A DNA stretch of 64,000 nt. It comes from CAVZCK01 sp963773735 (GTDB lineage: Bacteria; Pseudomonadota; Alphaproteobacteria; Rhizobiales; Rhodomicrobiaceae). The position numbers and the translations under genes were made by a program. The notes below the pieces were generated by a model. The model was not told the origin of the DNA, did no database searches, and saw nothing but the letters and a program-made list of their open reading frames with translations. Location of the stretch: the NCBI GenBank assembly GCA_963773735.1, contig CAVZCK010000017.1, positions 124,001 to 188,000 on the forward strand. Direction: 5' to 3'. This document shows positions 1 through 8,545 of the stretch, one piece after another. Every line of letters begins with the position of its first letter. Within the stretch, counting starts at the first letter, position 1.

Positions 1-83
1 CGGGTCAGGTCGAGAACGGTCACCCCGGCGAGCGGCCCGTCGGATGCCTCAGGCTGACGGTTGAGAATGTCGATCTCCGACAT
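1..83 (-). CDS. CaiB/BaiF family CoA-transferase (N-terminal fragment, runs off window)
   Basis: Only the first 27 residues lie in the window; the rest continues past base 1. The fragment begins MSEIDILNRQ and reaches PLAGVTVLDLT, the usual opening of family III CoA-transferases (formyl-CoA or succinyl-CoA:acid CoA-transferases), where a short leader precedes the first Rossmann strand. A Shine-Dalgarno-like AGGAGCAGGTG directly precedes the ATG at 83. It follows dctM on the same strand by about 57 bases, so it is probably the last gene of the TRAP operon. That fits activation of an imported organic acid as a CoA thioester, which is an inference from context. The substrate cannot be told. Confidence 0.7.
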   Translation of the reverse strand, partial: MSEIDILNRQPEASDGPLAGVTVLDLT

Positions 84-140
84 CACCTGCTCCTGTTGAA
101 ATCGCTTGCGCGCGGCAGTCCGGTTTCGGGAACGGCGAAT

Positions 141-1457
141 TCAAATCGCCTTCCCCATTACATATTCCGGGAACCATGTCGCGATCTGTGGAAAAATGCA
201 CAGAATTACAATCGCAAATAGCATGACCATGACGTAGGGGAACGCTCCCAGCAAGACGTCGCGGGTCGGAACATTCGGTGCAATGGCATTGATGACAAAG
301 AGGTTGAGGCCGACCGGCGGCGTGATCAGGCCGATCTCCATATTGATGGTCAGGACAACCGCGAACCAATAGGGATCAAAGCCTGCCTGGGTGACGATTG
401 GTAAGAGCAGCGGCGTCGCCATGACGATGACGGCGACCGGCGGCAGGAACATGCCGCAGACCAGGAGGAAAAAATTGATGATCGCCATCAGCACCCAGCG
501 ATTGACGTCCATCGCACCGATGGTCGTGGCGACGGTCTGAGTGATGAACAGCGATGACAGGGCAAAAGCGAACAATTCCGCCGAGGCCAGGATCATCATG
601 ATCATGACGCTTTCGCGCATGGTCGAGGCGAAGATCTCGATCACCGGCCCGGCGCGGAACAGGCGATAGACGACGAAGACGACGACGAGGGTAAGAAACG
701 CGCCCGCGCCCGCGGCCTCGGACGGCGTCGCCACGCCGCCATAGAGCACATACATCACGCCGACAATGATCACGATGAAGGGCAGGACCCGCGGCAGCAC
801 GCGGATGCGGTCGGCGAAGGTGAAGCGCTGGCCGAGATCGTCGAAGCGGTAGCCTTGGCGCTTGGCGTCGAACAGCGCCCAAGCCATGAACATCGCGGTC
901 AGCATGATGCCCGGCACCACGCCGGCCAGGAACAGCCGCCCGATCGAGGTCTCGGTGGCGATGCCATAGACGATCATCGTCACCGAAGGCGGGATCAGAA
1001 TGCCGAGCGTGCCGCCCGCCGCGATCGAGCCGGTGGCGACGGTCGCTGGATAGCCGCGGTTCATCATCTCCGGGATGCCCATCTTGCCGATAGCGGCAGC
1101 CGTGGCCGGGCTGGAGCCGGTCATGCCGGAGAAGATCGCACACGCGCCGATATTAGACAGGATCAGCCCGCCGGGCACGCGGCTCAGCCAGCGGTCGAGC
1201 GCTTCATAGAGGTCCTTGCCAGCAGGAGACGATGCGACAGCTGCGCCCATCAGCACGAACATCGGAATGGTGACGAAGGCGAGATTGGAGATCCCACCGA
1301 ACATAGTCTCGGCGAGAACGTTGAAAACGTCCGCGCCTTCGCTCAGGAACAGCGCCAAGATCGCAGATAGGCCAAGCGCGAAGGCGATCGGCATGCCCGT
1401 CGCCAGGAAAACGAACAGCACGACGATCAGCAATATGCCGGCGGCTTCCGGGCTCAA
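141..1457 (-). CDS. dctM: TRAP transporter large permease (DctM family)
   Basis: 438 residues, the usual DctM length, almost entirely hydrophobic with about 12 predicted membrane segments. It begins MSPEAAGILLIVVLFVFLATG and contains the conserved GMTGSSPATAAAIGKMGIPEM and GILIPPS stretches of the family. DctM is the ion-coupled membrane channel of tripartite ATP-independent periplasmic transporters for dicarboxylates and other organic anions in the inner membrane. Its start overlaps the dctQ stop by four bases (ATGA), showing translational coupling. The reading frame is intact. The substrate cannot be predicted from the permease alone. Confidence 0.95.
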   Translation of the reverse strand: MSPEAAGILLIVVLFVFLATGMPIAFALGLSAILALFLSEGADVFNVLAETMFGGISNLAFVTIPMFVLMGAAVASSPAGKDLYEALDRWLSRVPGGLILSNIGACAIFSGMTGSSPATAAAIGKMGIPEMMNRGYPATVATGSIAAGGTLGILIPPSVTMIVYGIATETSIGRLFLAGVVPGIMLTAMFMAWALFDAKRQGYRFDDLGQRFTFADRIRVLPRVLPFIVIIVGVMYVLYGGVATPSEAAGAGAFLTLVVVFVVYRLFRAGPVIEIFASTMRESVMIMMILASAELFAFALSSLFITQTVATTIGAMDVNRWVLMAIINFFLLVCGMFLPPVAVIVMATPLLLPIVTQAGFDPYWFAVVLTINMEIGLITPPVGLNLFVINAIAPNVPTRDVLLGAFPYVMVMLFAIVILCIFPQIATWFPEYVMGKAI

Positions 1458-1942
1458 GGGCGTTCATCCTTCGGACGAAGAAATTCGGCGACATATTGCA
1501 GGCAGACGAGGCCGAAACCGATGGGCATGGGGATGGCGGGAATCCAGATCGGAACCTGCCAGATGCTGCTGGATTTCCATCCCAGGCTCCAGGCTTCCCA
1601 GACATATTTGGCGCTTGCCGCGCACATGATCGCGCAAAAGATCAGCCCCAGAATCTTGCCGGTGAATTGCAGCCATTCGAGCGCTTTGCCGGTGAGGAGG
1701 CTTTCGACCACGTCGACGCTGACGTGGGCGCGCTTCATCAGCACATACGGCGCGCCGAGAAAGATTGCGGCGGTGGCGGAGTAGACAACGAAATCGGTCT
1801 GCCAGATCGTCGGTAAGCGAAAGAAATAGCGCAGGAAGATCATCTGGCAGACGACAAGCATGGCTGCGATCAGCAGCAGCACGGCCACGAGCCCGAACAG
1901 CCGGGATAGATTATCCGTGATGGAAATATAAGAGCGGGTCAT
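1454..1942 (-). CDS. dctQ: TRAP transporter small permease (DctQ family)
   Basis: 162 residues from the ATG at 1942 (MTRSYISITDN), with four hydrophobic segments and the arrangement of DctQ, the small membrane partner of DctM. The open frame extends up to 2005, but that would add an atypical 21-residue basic leader that runs through the intergenic hairpin, so the inner ATG is preferred. No good ribosome site is visible for either start. It lies between dctP and dctM, overlapping dctM by four bases. A GC-rich hairpin with a short U run sits between dctP and this start and may lower its expression relative to dctP. Confidence 0.88.
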   Translation of the reverse strand: MTRSYISITDNLSRLFGLVAVLLLIAAMLVVCQMIFLRYFFRLPTIWQTDFVVYSATAAIFLGAPYVLMKRAHVSVDVVESLLTGKALEWLQFTGKILGLIFCAIMCAASAKYVWEAWSLGWKSSSIWQVPIWIPAIPMPIGFGLVCLQYVAEFLRPKDERP

Positions 1943-1969
1943 GGAAGGCGGGGCCGGAAGAACGAGGTG

Positions 1970-1997
1970 AAAAGCGCCGCCCGGAGCGAAGCGGCGC
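1970..1997 (-). terminator. intercistronic hairpin between dctP and dctQ
   Basis: On the minus strand the transcript would read GCGCCGC, a 10-base loop, GCGGCGC and then TTTT (7-bp perfect stem, arms 1991-1997 and 1974-1980, T run 1973-1970). It lies just after the dctP stop and 28 bases before the preferred dctQ start. It could act as a partial terminator or a 3' stabiliser giving more binding protein than permease. The structure is seen; the function is inferred. Confidence 0.55.
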
Positions 1998-2004
1998 CTC
2001 AGCA

Positions 2005-3015
2005 TTATTTCACGGCGAGAGCTTCTTCAATCAGCTTGGCGCCGCCCTTCACGTCCTCGGCGAATTTTTTATAGGACGACTCCTTGGCGACCTTCAGCCA
2101 GGCGTCGAAATCGGCCTTCGACATTTCGGTGACCTCAACGCCGGCCTTCTTGAAGGTATCGACAAGCTTGGCGTCGCTCTTTTTGGCCTCTTCGTTGAAA
2201 TAGTCTTCGGATTTCTTGCCGGCCGCCATGATCGCCGCCTGCTGCTCCTTGGTGAGCTTGTCGAAGCTCTTTTTCGACATCAGCACGGGCTCATACATGT
2301 ACCACAGCGCGTTCTCGCCGGGTGCGGTCAGGCACTTCACCTGCTCAAAGAGGCGGTAGGACACGAAGCTTTCCGATGAGGTATTCGTCGCATCGAGCAC
2401 GTTGGTCTGCATGGCGTTATAGATTTCGCTCGACGGCATCGAGGCGATCGAAGCGCCCGCGGCGGCCAGCATTTGCTCGAAAGCGGGACCGGCTGCGCGC
2501 GTCACCTGCCCTTTGATGCTGTCTGGGCCTTTGATGCAGCCCTTCTTGGACGCGAATGCGCCGGAGAGCCAGGCATCGGCGACGACCACGACGCCGGCAT
2601 CATTCACGACCTTTTTGATCTGCGTCATGAACGGGGAGTTGTTGAGCCGCTTGGCGCGGTCCAGATTGCCGACCAGGCCGGGCATCAGGGTCGCGGAGAA
2701 TATTGGAAATTGGCCGGACGCGTAATCGAGCGGGAAGGAGGACATATCCAGCACGCCTCGTGTCATGCCGTTCCACTGCTCTTTCGGCTTGAACAGCGAG
2801 GAGCCGGGGAAGACCTGGATCTTCAGCCCGACATTGGCCTTTTCCACTTCCTTGGCGATGATCTGAACCATCTCGTCGCGCGGGTCGCCCTTGCCGCCGG
2901 GGAACTGGTGCGAGGCCTTCAGCACCGTTTCCGCCGCCAGCGGCGAGGCCATCAAGGCGAGGCTCAGGATTGGCGCTGCGATTTTTGCCGTGAACATACG
3001 GCATGGACTTGTCAT
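2005..3015 (-). CDS. dctP: TRAP transporter solute-binding protein (DctP family)
   Basis: 336 residues. A signal peptide is visible (MFTAKIAAPILSLALMA followed by a likely cleavage after SPLAA). The mature part begins ETVLKASHQFPGGKGD and carries the features of TRAP periplasmic receptors, including the PSSEIYNAMQ region and the helix-rich C-terminus. It captures an organic anion in the periplasm and delivers it to DctQM. The start at 3015 is chosen because GGAGGAGGAAAACCC directly precedes it; an inner ATG at 2997 lacks such a site. It is the first gene of the operon, divergent from the GntR regulator and flanked upstream by a probable operator. Confidence 0.95.
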   Translation of the reverse strand: MTSPCRMFTAKIAAPILSLALMASPLAAETVLKASHQFPGGKGDPRDEMVQIIAKEVEKANVGLKIQVFPGSSLFKPKEQWNGMTRGVLDMSSFPLDYASGQFPIFSATLMPGLVGNLDRAKRLNNSPFMTQIKKVVNDAGVVVVADAWLSGAFASKKGCIKGPDSIKGQVTRAAGPAFEQMLAAAGASIASMPSSEIYNAMQTNVLDATNTSSESFVSYRLFEQVKCLTAPGENALWYMYEPVLMSKKSFDKLTKEQQAAIMAAGKKSEDYFNEEAKKSDAKLVDTFKKAGVEVTEMSKADFDAWLKVAKESSYKKFAEDVKGGAKLIEEALAVK

Positions 3016-3087
3016 GGGTTTTCCTCCTCCTCAAACAACCGCACTACGAGGTGCGGAGGTCGTCCTTGTGCTCAGTAAGAGCCATCT

Positions 3088-3136
3088 TGTATGCATAAGG
3101 GCGTACGATAATCTTTAATGCAAGCCTTATGCATTC
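3088..3136. promoter_or_regulatory. inverted-repeat operator between dctP and the GntR regulator
   Basis: ATGCATAAGG at 3091-3100 and its exact reverse complement CCTTATGCAT at 3125-3134 form 10-bp arms 24 bases apart. Each arm includes the palindrome ATGCAT within TGTATGCATAA or TTATGCATTC. GntR regulators of the FCD class commonly bind short AT-rich palindromes in the divergent region they control. The repeat is seen; binding by the neighbouring regulator to control both dctPQM and itself is inferred. Confidence 0.6.
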
Positions 3137-3192
3137 AAAAATCAGCGCAAAAGCTTGATTTTTTCACCTGTAATGGCGAAGCTTGGCTGGCC

Positions 3193-3858
3193 ATGCAGGA
3201 AGCACGCACACATCGGCTCAGAGATCGTATTGAAGACCAAATTGCGACCGGCGTCTATGCCCCTGGCGAGCGGCTGGACGAGACGGCGCTGGCGCGGGAG
3301 TTCGGCGTCTCGCGCACGCCGGTCCGCGAGGCGTTGCAGCAGCTTGCGGCGGGCGGCCTGGTCGAGCTCAGAGGGCGGCGCGGGGCGATCGTCAGCGCGC
3401 CCGATCCCAGCCGGCTTCTGGAGATGTTCGACGTCATGGCCGAGCTGGAAGCGATGTGCGGCCGGCTCGCCGCGCGGCGGCTGATGCCGGAGGGCGAGGC
3501 GGCGCTTGAGGACACCTTGCAGGCTTGCCGCGACGCGGTCGAGGCCGGCGATACCGACGCCTATTATTACGAGAACGAGCGCTTTCACCGCGCGATCTAC
3601 GCCGCGAGCGGCAACCGCTTTCTGAACGAGCAGGCCGTCGCGCTGCATAAGCGCCTCGCCCCGTTCCGGCGCCTGCAGCTTCGCGTGCGCAACCGGATGC
3701 GGACCTCACGCGAGGAGCATGCGGCGATCGTCGCGGCGATCATGAGCGGGGACAGTGACGCCGCCGCCGAGCGCCTGCGCAGCCATGTGGCGATCCAGGG
3801 CGAGCGCTTCAGCGATCTGATTGCGACGCTGGACCGGGCGAAGGCCGGGGTGGGGTGA
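3193..3858 (+). CDS. GntR family transcriptional regulator with FCD ligand domain
   Basis: 221 residues from the ATG at 3193 (MQEARTHRLRDRIEDQI). The N-terminal winged helix carries the family signature LAREFGVSRTPVREALQQLA. The C-terminal FCD helical bundle includes the expected acidic and histidine ligands (ENERFHRAIYAASGN and later HAAI and SHV). The open frame reaches back to 3118, but this would put the start inside the inverted repeat and add a non-conserved leader. It is divergent from the TRAP operon, so it most likely represses dctPQM and the CoA-transferase and is induced by the transported acid or its CoA ester. Confidence 0.9.
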   Translation: MQEARTHRLRDRIEDQIATGVYAPGERLDETALAREFGVSRTPVREALQQLAAGGLVELRGRRGAIVSAPDPSRLLEMFDVMAELEAMCGRLAARRLMPEGEAALEDTLQACRDAVEAGDTDAYYYENERFHRAIYAASGNRFLNEQAVALHKRLAPFRRLQLRVRNRMRTSREEHAAIVAAIMSGDSDAAAERLRSHVAIQGERFSDLIATLDRAKAGVG

Positions 3859-4075
3859 TTGGGCCACGCGAAAAAGGGTATCTCATCGTCTAAGCTGGAT
3901 AGGTTGCCGTTTCGGTGTCTTCGGTGGCTCGAACTCCGTAAGATCTCATTCACTGCAACGTCCGAATAAATCTTATTGTCCAATCCCAAATTGCAACCCC
4001 GCAATCTGCCGCTTGCGCCGCTTCCCGCCGCCCCTCCGCGCGCCCACATTAAAAGCGTCAGCGAAGGAGCCTCCG

Positions 4076-4594
4076 ATGACTGTCCACCCAAACTTTGCCG
4101 AATTCCGCCCTGCCCGGCCGATCGCGCCCGGCGCGCGCATCGGCCATGTGCATCTCAAGGTCGCCGATATCCCGCGCTCGCTCGCCTTCTATGTCGGCGT
4201 GCTCGGCTTCGAGCTGACGACCAGCTACGGCGGTCAAGCGGCCTTCCTTTCGGCGGGCGGCTATCACCACCACATCGCGCTCAACACTTGGGAAAGCCTC
4301 GGCGGATCGCCGCCCCCGGCGGGCACGACCGGCCTTTATCACCTCGCCATCCTCTATCCGACGCGCGCGGATCTCGCCGATGCGCTGCGCCGCCTGGACG
4401 AGGCGGGCATCCGGCTCGACGGCGCCAGCGATCACGGCGTCAGCGAGGCGCTCTATCTGCGCGATCCGGACGAGAACGGCGTCGAGCTGTATTGGGATCG
4501 CCCGCAGGCTGAATGGCCGCGCGATGCCGAGGGCAATCTCGACATGTTCACGCGGCGGCTGGATCTCGACAGCCTGCGCGCGGAGCTGAAGTGA
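4076..4594 (+). CDS. VOC family protein, catechol 2,3-dioxygenase-like (glyoxalase/bleomycin resistance fold)
   Basis: 172 residues from the ATG at 4076, with AAGGAG about seven bases upstream. After a short leader it contains IGHVHLKVADIPRSLAFY, then GLYHLAILYPTRADLADAL and ENGVELYWDRP. These hold the metal-ligand positions of vicinal-oxygen-chelate enzymes (His in GHVHLKV, His in LYHLAIL, Glu in GVELYWD). The length fits a single unit of paired beta-alpha-beta-beta-beta motifs. Annotation pipelines often call such proteins CatE-type catechol dioxygenases, but a true ring-cleavage role cannot be shown. The longer open frame starting at 3821 has no homologous extension. Confidence 0.8.
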   Translation: MTVHPNFAEFRPARPIAPGARIGHVHLKVADIPRSLAFYVGVLGFELTTSYGGQAAFLSAGGYHHHIALNTWESLGGSPPPAGTTGLYHLAILYPTRADLADALRRLDEAGIRLDGASDHGVSEALYLRDPDENGVELYWDRPQAEWPRDAEGNLDMFTRRLDLDSLRAELK

Positions 4595-4637
4595 TCCGGC
4601 GTGACTAGGACCCGTATTGCAACATGCAATCCCGTCG

Positions 4638-4736
4638 TCCCGGAAACGCCGCAAGCGTTGTCCGGGACCCAATAGCGTCTCCCACCATGCTGCTGGGCCA
4701 TTAGACCCCGGACAAGCGCTGCCGCGCTTTCCGGGG
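4638..4736. repeat. paired-hairpin intergenic repeat, copy 1
   Basis: Two GC-rich hairpins lie in tandem. The first (4638-4667) pairs TCCCGG with CCGGGA around AACGC/GCGTT. The second (4706-4736) pairs CCCCGG with CCGGGG around AAGCGC/GCGCTT. The same layout recurs at 6601-6697, including the shared ACCCAAT/ATCCAAT after the first hairpin and an ATTAGACCCC/AATAGGCCCC lead-in to the second. This looks like a dispersed palindromic element of the kind common between genes in Rhizobiales. Confidence 0.7.
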
Positions 4737-4816
4737 CAACGCCGCGCCTGCTCCGGCAACGGCATCTGTTAGAGCCGCGAGACCGCTCGATTTCGACACC
4801 GCGCGAAAAATTTTTT

Positions 4817-4855
4817 AAAAAAAAGCCGTCCGGCCGCCAACGGAGCCGGGCTTTC
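4817..4855 (-). terminator. probable rho-independent terminator of the UlaG-like gene
   Basis: On the minus strand, just after the stop at 4861, CCGGC and GCCGG pair around a 10-base loop (4831-4849), with a GGGCGAAAGCCC mini-hairpin before it, and are followed within a few bases by a run of eight T (4824-4817). The T run is clear; the stem has a small bulge. Confidence 0.55.
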
Positions 4856-4860
4856 GCCCG

Positions 4861-5687
4861 TTAATAGCCGGGCAGCACCAGGATTTTCGGACTGGCCGGC
4901 AGACTCGCCGCCGAGACGATGACAGTCGGCTTGTCGCTGGTCTCGACGGGAAAGCTCTCGCCCATCAGCGCCAGAAAACGCCCGAGCGTCTGCTGGTTGA
5001 AATAGTGCATCGGCAGAATGAGCCGCGCCTTGAGCAGCTTCAGCACATCGACCATCGCCGATTGCTGCATGGTATAGGCGCCGTCGACCGGCACCATGAC
5101 CACGTCGAGCTGGCCGATCAGGCCGAGATGCTCGGGGCCAAGCGGATGATGCAGATGGCCGAGATGGCCGATGCAGAGATCGGCGACCTCGAAAATGAAG
5201 ATGGAATTGCCGTCCTTCTCGCGAATGCCGTCCCAGCCGCGAATGTCGGTCGTCACATTGCGGATCAGCACATCGCCGACAGTGAGATTGTATCTGGCAG
5301 GAGCGCCGGGCGTTCCCCAGCCGCGCAGCACATATTTGATCTGCGGATCGGGGAAGTCGGTGTAATGGCTCGGATGCGCGTGGTTCATGGTGACGACGTC
5401 GGGCGCGCGGCCCTTGCCGGCATAACCGGCATAATCCGTGGCGATGACCACGCCGCCGCTGGTCTCGATGCGGAATGTGCGCGTGGCCGACGAAGGTGAT
5501 GCTGACCTCGTCGTTCGAGAGCGCGGTCGTTGTCAGCGAAACGAACCGGACGCCCGGCGTGTTTTGGGCGAGAGCGATGCAGCGGCTGCCGGAGGCCGCC
5601 TCTGCGGCACGGGGCAGGACAGGCCGAGACGAAACGCCGCCAGCGCAATTGCAGAAAACGCCGCGGCAGCTCCAAGAGATCGATCAT
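4861..5687 (-). CDS. UlaG-like metallo-beta-lactamase fold hydrolase (frameshifted)
   Basis: The intact 3' part (from about 5477) contains GVVIATDYAGYAGKG, MNHAHPSHYTD (HxHxxH metal site), GHLGHLHHPL, VPVDGAYTM and LPMHYFNQQTLG, the order of UlaG/COG2220 metal-dependent hydrolases. The 5' part continues in another frame as SNDEVSITFVGHA, the typical first strand of the family, so one extra base near 5478-5480 breaks the gene. Further upstream a hydrophobic stretch (AFSAIALAAFRLGLSC) looks like a signal peptide but again needs a frame change; the start at 5687 is therefore tentative. It converges on the VOC gene and is divergent from the RraA-like gene. The substrate is unknown. Confidence 0.7.
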
Positions 5688-5801
5688 GCGGGGGCTCAAT
5701 TGGTGTATAGCTGTTGCGCCATCATAAGGGTTTTTCCGAATATCCGGAAATCGGGCGGGGCGCGCGGCCCCGGTGATCAAACGCAGGAGCATGATAACGC
5801 G

Positions 5802-6508
5802 ATGTCCACCTATCCGGCAGACATCATCGAAAAATACCGGTCGGTCTCCACGGCGACGCTGACCACCGTGCTGCTCAAGAAGGGGCTTGCGCAATGTCTG
5901 GGTGCGCGGCGCCTTTCCGCTCGTTGCCGGGGCCAAACGCATCGCCGGCCCGGCCTTCACGCTGCGCTTCGTGCCGGCGCGCGAGGATCTGGCGACGCCG
6001 GCCTCCTGGTCCTCGCCCGTCTCGACCCGCGCGGCCATCGAAGCCATGCCGGAGGGCTGCATTGCCGTCGTCGATGCCGGCGGCTGCCGCGACGCCGGGA
6101 TTTTCGGCGACATTCTTTGCGAGCGGATGAAGCGGCGCAATGTCGCCGCACTGGTGACGGACGGCGTCGTCCGCGATCTCGAAGGCGTGCTTGGCGACCA
6201 GCCTCGATGTTTGGGCCTCTGGCGCAGCGGCGCCGCCTTCCGTTGCCGGGCTGACTTTCGTCGCTTGGCAGGAGCCGGTCGGCTGCGGCGGCGTGGCGGT
6301 GTTTCCGGACGACCTGATCGTTCTCGACCGGGATGGCGCGGTGGTGGTGCCGAAGGCCATGGTCGAGGAGGTGCTGGCGGCGTCGCTGGAGCAGGAGGCG
6401 CTGGAGGAATGGCTGATGGGCGAAGTGCGCGCGGGCGCGAGCCTGCCGGGGCTCTATCCGCCGAATGAGGAGAACCGCAAGCGCTATGAGGCAAGCCGCA
6501 AGCGGTGA
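5802..6508 (+). CDS. RraA-like protein / 4-hydroxy-4-methyl-2-oxoglutarate aldolase family (two frameshifts)
   Basis: Three overlapping frames join into one protein of about 235 residues: MSTYPADIIEKYRSVSTATL in the first, then RNVWVRGAFPLVAGAKRIAG through GGCRDAGIFGDILCERMK and VAALVTDGVVRDLEGV in the second, then SLDVWASGAAAPPSVAGL to the end in the third. GxxxGDxLxxxA-like (GIFGDILCERMK) and TDGxxRD are hallmarks of the RraA/HMG-aldolase fold. Members are either metal-dependent aldolases of aromatic-ring degradation or RNase E inhibitors; with a C-terminal tail rich in acidic and basic residues this one resembles the aldolase-like group. Extra bases near 5889 (G) and 6191 (T) explain both shifts. 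AGGAGC lies upstream of the ATG. Confidence 0.8.
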
Positions 6509-6600
6509 TCCGGAGCGACGCGGACCGAGATAACGCTATAGCCGCAGCCAGCTATCCTCCACCTCTGCGGGGGACAAAAACAAGATCAGGCAAGATGTCA

Positions 6601-6697
6601 TCCCGGACGGCCGAAGGCCGGGCCGGGATCCAATCCGCTTATCGGCCAAGCCGTGCCACGAGGGTGAAGCCAATAGGCCCCGGCACTTCGGCCGGGG
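6601..6697. repeat. paired-hairpin intergenic repeat, copy 2
   Basis: Hairpin one (6601-6628) pairs TCCCGG and CCGGGA around GGCC/GGCC; hairpin two (6678-6697) pairs CCCCGG with CCGGGG around a short ACTTCG-containing loop. Its layout and flanks match copy 1 at 4638-4736. It fills most of the gap between the RraA-like gene and the DsbA-like gene, which converge here, and could double as a bidirectional terminator. Confidence 0.7.
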
Positions 6698-6753
6698 CGA
6701 CGTCGTGCCGGGAGAGCGGGGCTTTCACAACTGTGGATCTATCTGACCCGATC

Positions 6754-7425
6754 TTAGCCTAAATCGGCAGCCGTCTGGGCGGCCGCTTCGCTGATGGCTC
6801 TAACCAGCAATTCGGAAGGCACGGCGCCGGAGACGAGCGGCGTTCCGTTGATCAGAAACGTCGGCACGCCTTCGATGCCCATGGCACGCGCCCGGGCGAG
6901 TTCCCTGGCCACCTCGTCCGCTCCCTCGTTGGCGGCAAGGAACGCCTCGACCTCGGCGCGATCCAGTCCGGCAGCCTGCGCAACGTCCGCCATCACGGCA
7001 AAGTCGCCGATATTCCGGCCTTGGCGGAAATAGGCCTGGAACAGGCCTTCGACGACGTCGTCCTGCTTGCCCGCACGGCCCGCGAACCAGATCAGGCGGT
7101 GGCAATCGAAGGTGTTCGGCGTCCATGTCATCAGGTCGTGGCGGAAGTCGAGCCCGACCGACCGGCCGGCCGCCGCGACACGCGCATCGAGCTGGGCCGA
7201 GAATTCGAGCGAGCCGAATTTGCGCAACCTGTAGGTCCTGCGCTCGGCGCCGCCTTTCGGCATGTCCGGGTTGAGCTCGAATGGCTTCCAGACCGTGCTT
7301 ATGGCGATCTTTCCCGACAAGATCGCGGCCGCGCCTTCGAGCCGCCGCTTGCCGATCCAGCACCAGGGGCAGATCGCGTCGGAGATGATTTCCACTGTCA
7401 CGGTCGGGACCGGCTCGGCAGTCAT
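6754..7425 (-). CDS. DsbA family oxidoreductase (FrnE-like)
   Basis: 223 residues from the ATG at 7425 (MTAEPVPTVTVEIISDAICP). The active site CPWC (Cys19 and Cys22) is followed by WIGKRRLEGA, then the helical insertion with TWTPNTFDCHRLIWFAG, and ends with the cis-proline loop GVPTFLINGTPLVSGA. That is the FrnE/2-hydroxychromene isomerase-like branch of the thioredoxin fold. No signal peptide is visible, so a cytoplasmic thiol-disulphide oxidoreductase is likely. The frame extends upstream to 7638 but overlaps htpX; the chosen start lies two bases after the htpX stop, so the two genes are probably cotranscribed. Confidence 0.88.
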   Translation of the reverse strand: MTAEPVPTVTVEIISDAICPWCWIGKRRLEGAAAILSGKIAISTVWKPFELNPDMPKGGAERRTYRLRKFGSLEFSAQLDARVAAAGRSVGLDFRHDLMTWTPNTFDCHRLIWFAGRAGKQDDVVEGLFQAYFRQGRNIGDFAVMADVAQAAGLDRAEVEAFLAANEGADEVARELARARAMGIEGVPTFLINGTPLVSGAVPSELLVRAISEAAAQTAADLG

Positions 7426-7427
7426 CG

Positions 7428-8390
7428 CTAATACCAAAGGCCGCTGAAGTGATAGCGCGGACGGGCGCGCCAGGGCGTGAAGTGCGGCGCCAGATTTTCG
7501 AGGCCCGGAACGCGTAAAGGAGGCCGCTCGGGCCGGCCCAGCTCCCTCAGGCGCCTGATGCGCTCCTCGAGCGGCGGATGGGTTCTGAGCAGCGAGGGAA
7601 CTGGCAGGCTGCGGCCAGGGGTGAAGATGGTTTCCCAAAGCCGGCCCTGATAGGCCTCGATCTTCTGCAATGCGCTCGCAAGCCCCTCGGGATCGCCGGA
7701 GAGTCTTGCGGCTTCGAGATCGGCATCATATTCGCGGGCGCGCGACAGGCCGAGCTGCAGCAGGCTCGATGCGGTCGGCGCAAAATAGAGCAGCAGAATC
7801 CCGAGCCAGGGGATCGGATAGCCGCCCATCAGCGCCATCGGCAGGCTGAACAGAAACAGCAGCACGCCCATCATCGACATGAAATAGGTAAAGCGGCTCA
7901 TGGTGTCGGCTAGGCTCATGATCCAAAGATCGTTGTGGCGGATATGGGCGGTCTCATGGGCGATCACGCCGACCAGCTCGCGGCCATCCAGCCGGTTGAG
8001 CAGCCCTTGCGTTATGGCGAGAATTGAGTCCGATCTGACGCCGGTGGCAAAAGCGTTAATGACCGGGCTAGGAATGACATAGAGCTGCGGCGGGGCCGGA
8101 AGCTCCGCGCGCTTCGCCAATTCACCGACGATGGAAACCACGGGCGCGCCGTCTTCGGGCCGGAGACGCCTGGCGCCATACATCCGCATGATGATTTCGG
8201 GCGCGATGCGCGGGCTGATGAGCAGCAAAAGCCCGATCGTCAGGAAGGCCCAAAGCACCCCGTCTTTCCCCCAAAGCACCAGGGCGCAGACCGCCATGAT
8301 CAGCCCGATGCCGCCGATCAGGACCACCGATTGGATAAGATTCCGGGTTCTGGCGGCGATCCGCGCCTTGCTCTCCGATTCAAACGCCAT
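7428..8390 (-). CDS. zinc metalloprotease HtpX homologue (M48 family)
   Basis: 320 residues. Two N-terminal membrane helices (residues about 20-60) precede the M48 catalytic domain with HETAH (145-149) and a downstream acidic EYDADLEAARLSGDPEGLA segment giving the third zinc ligand. Two more hydrophobic segments lie between them, the typical HtpX layout. It ends with THPPLEERIRRL, the conserved closing motif of M48B peptidases. HtpX degrades misfolded inner membrane proteins with its active site facing the cytoplasm. The C-terminal tail is about 20-30 residues longer than in the shortest homologues. It probably shares a transcript with the downstream DsbA-like gene. Confidence 0.92.
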   Translation of the reverse strand: MAFESESKARIAARTRNLIQSVVLIGGIGLIMAVCALVLWGKDGVLWAFLTIGLLLLISPRIAPEIIMRMYGARRLRPEDGAPVVSIVGELAKRAELPAPPQLYVIPSPVINAFATGVRSDSILAITQGLLNRLDGRELVGVIAHETAHIRHNDLWIMSLADTMSRFTYFMSMMGVLLFLFSLPMALMGGYPIPWLGILLLYFAPTASSLLQLGLSRAREYDADLEAARLSGDPEGLASALQKIEAYQGRLWETIFTPGRSLPVPSLLRTHPPLEERIRRLRELGRPERPPLRVPGLENLAPHFTPWRARPRYHFSGLWY

Positions 8391-8545
8391 GCCGCCCCAT
8401 ATGGTATCGAATTACGGCTTCCGGGAGACCTGAAAGTCTAAAGCAGCCGGGCCGCGATTCCAAGCGCCGGCGCCGCAAATGTTCTGCCGCCCGTTAGCCA
8501 GTTGCGGGGCTCCGCAATGCCCGCTATCAAAGAGCGGCATAACGG

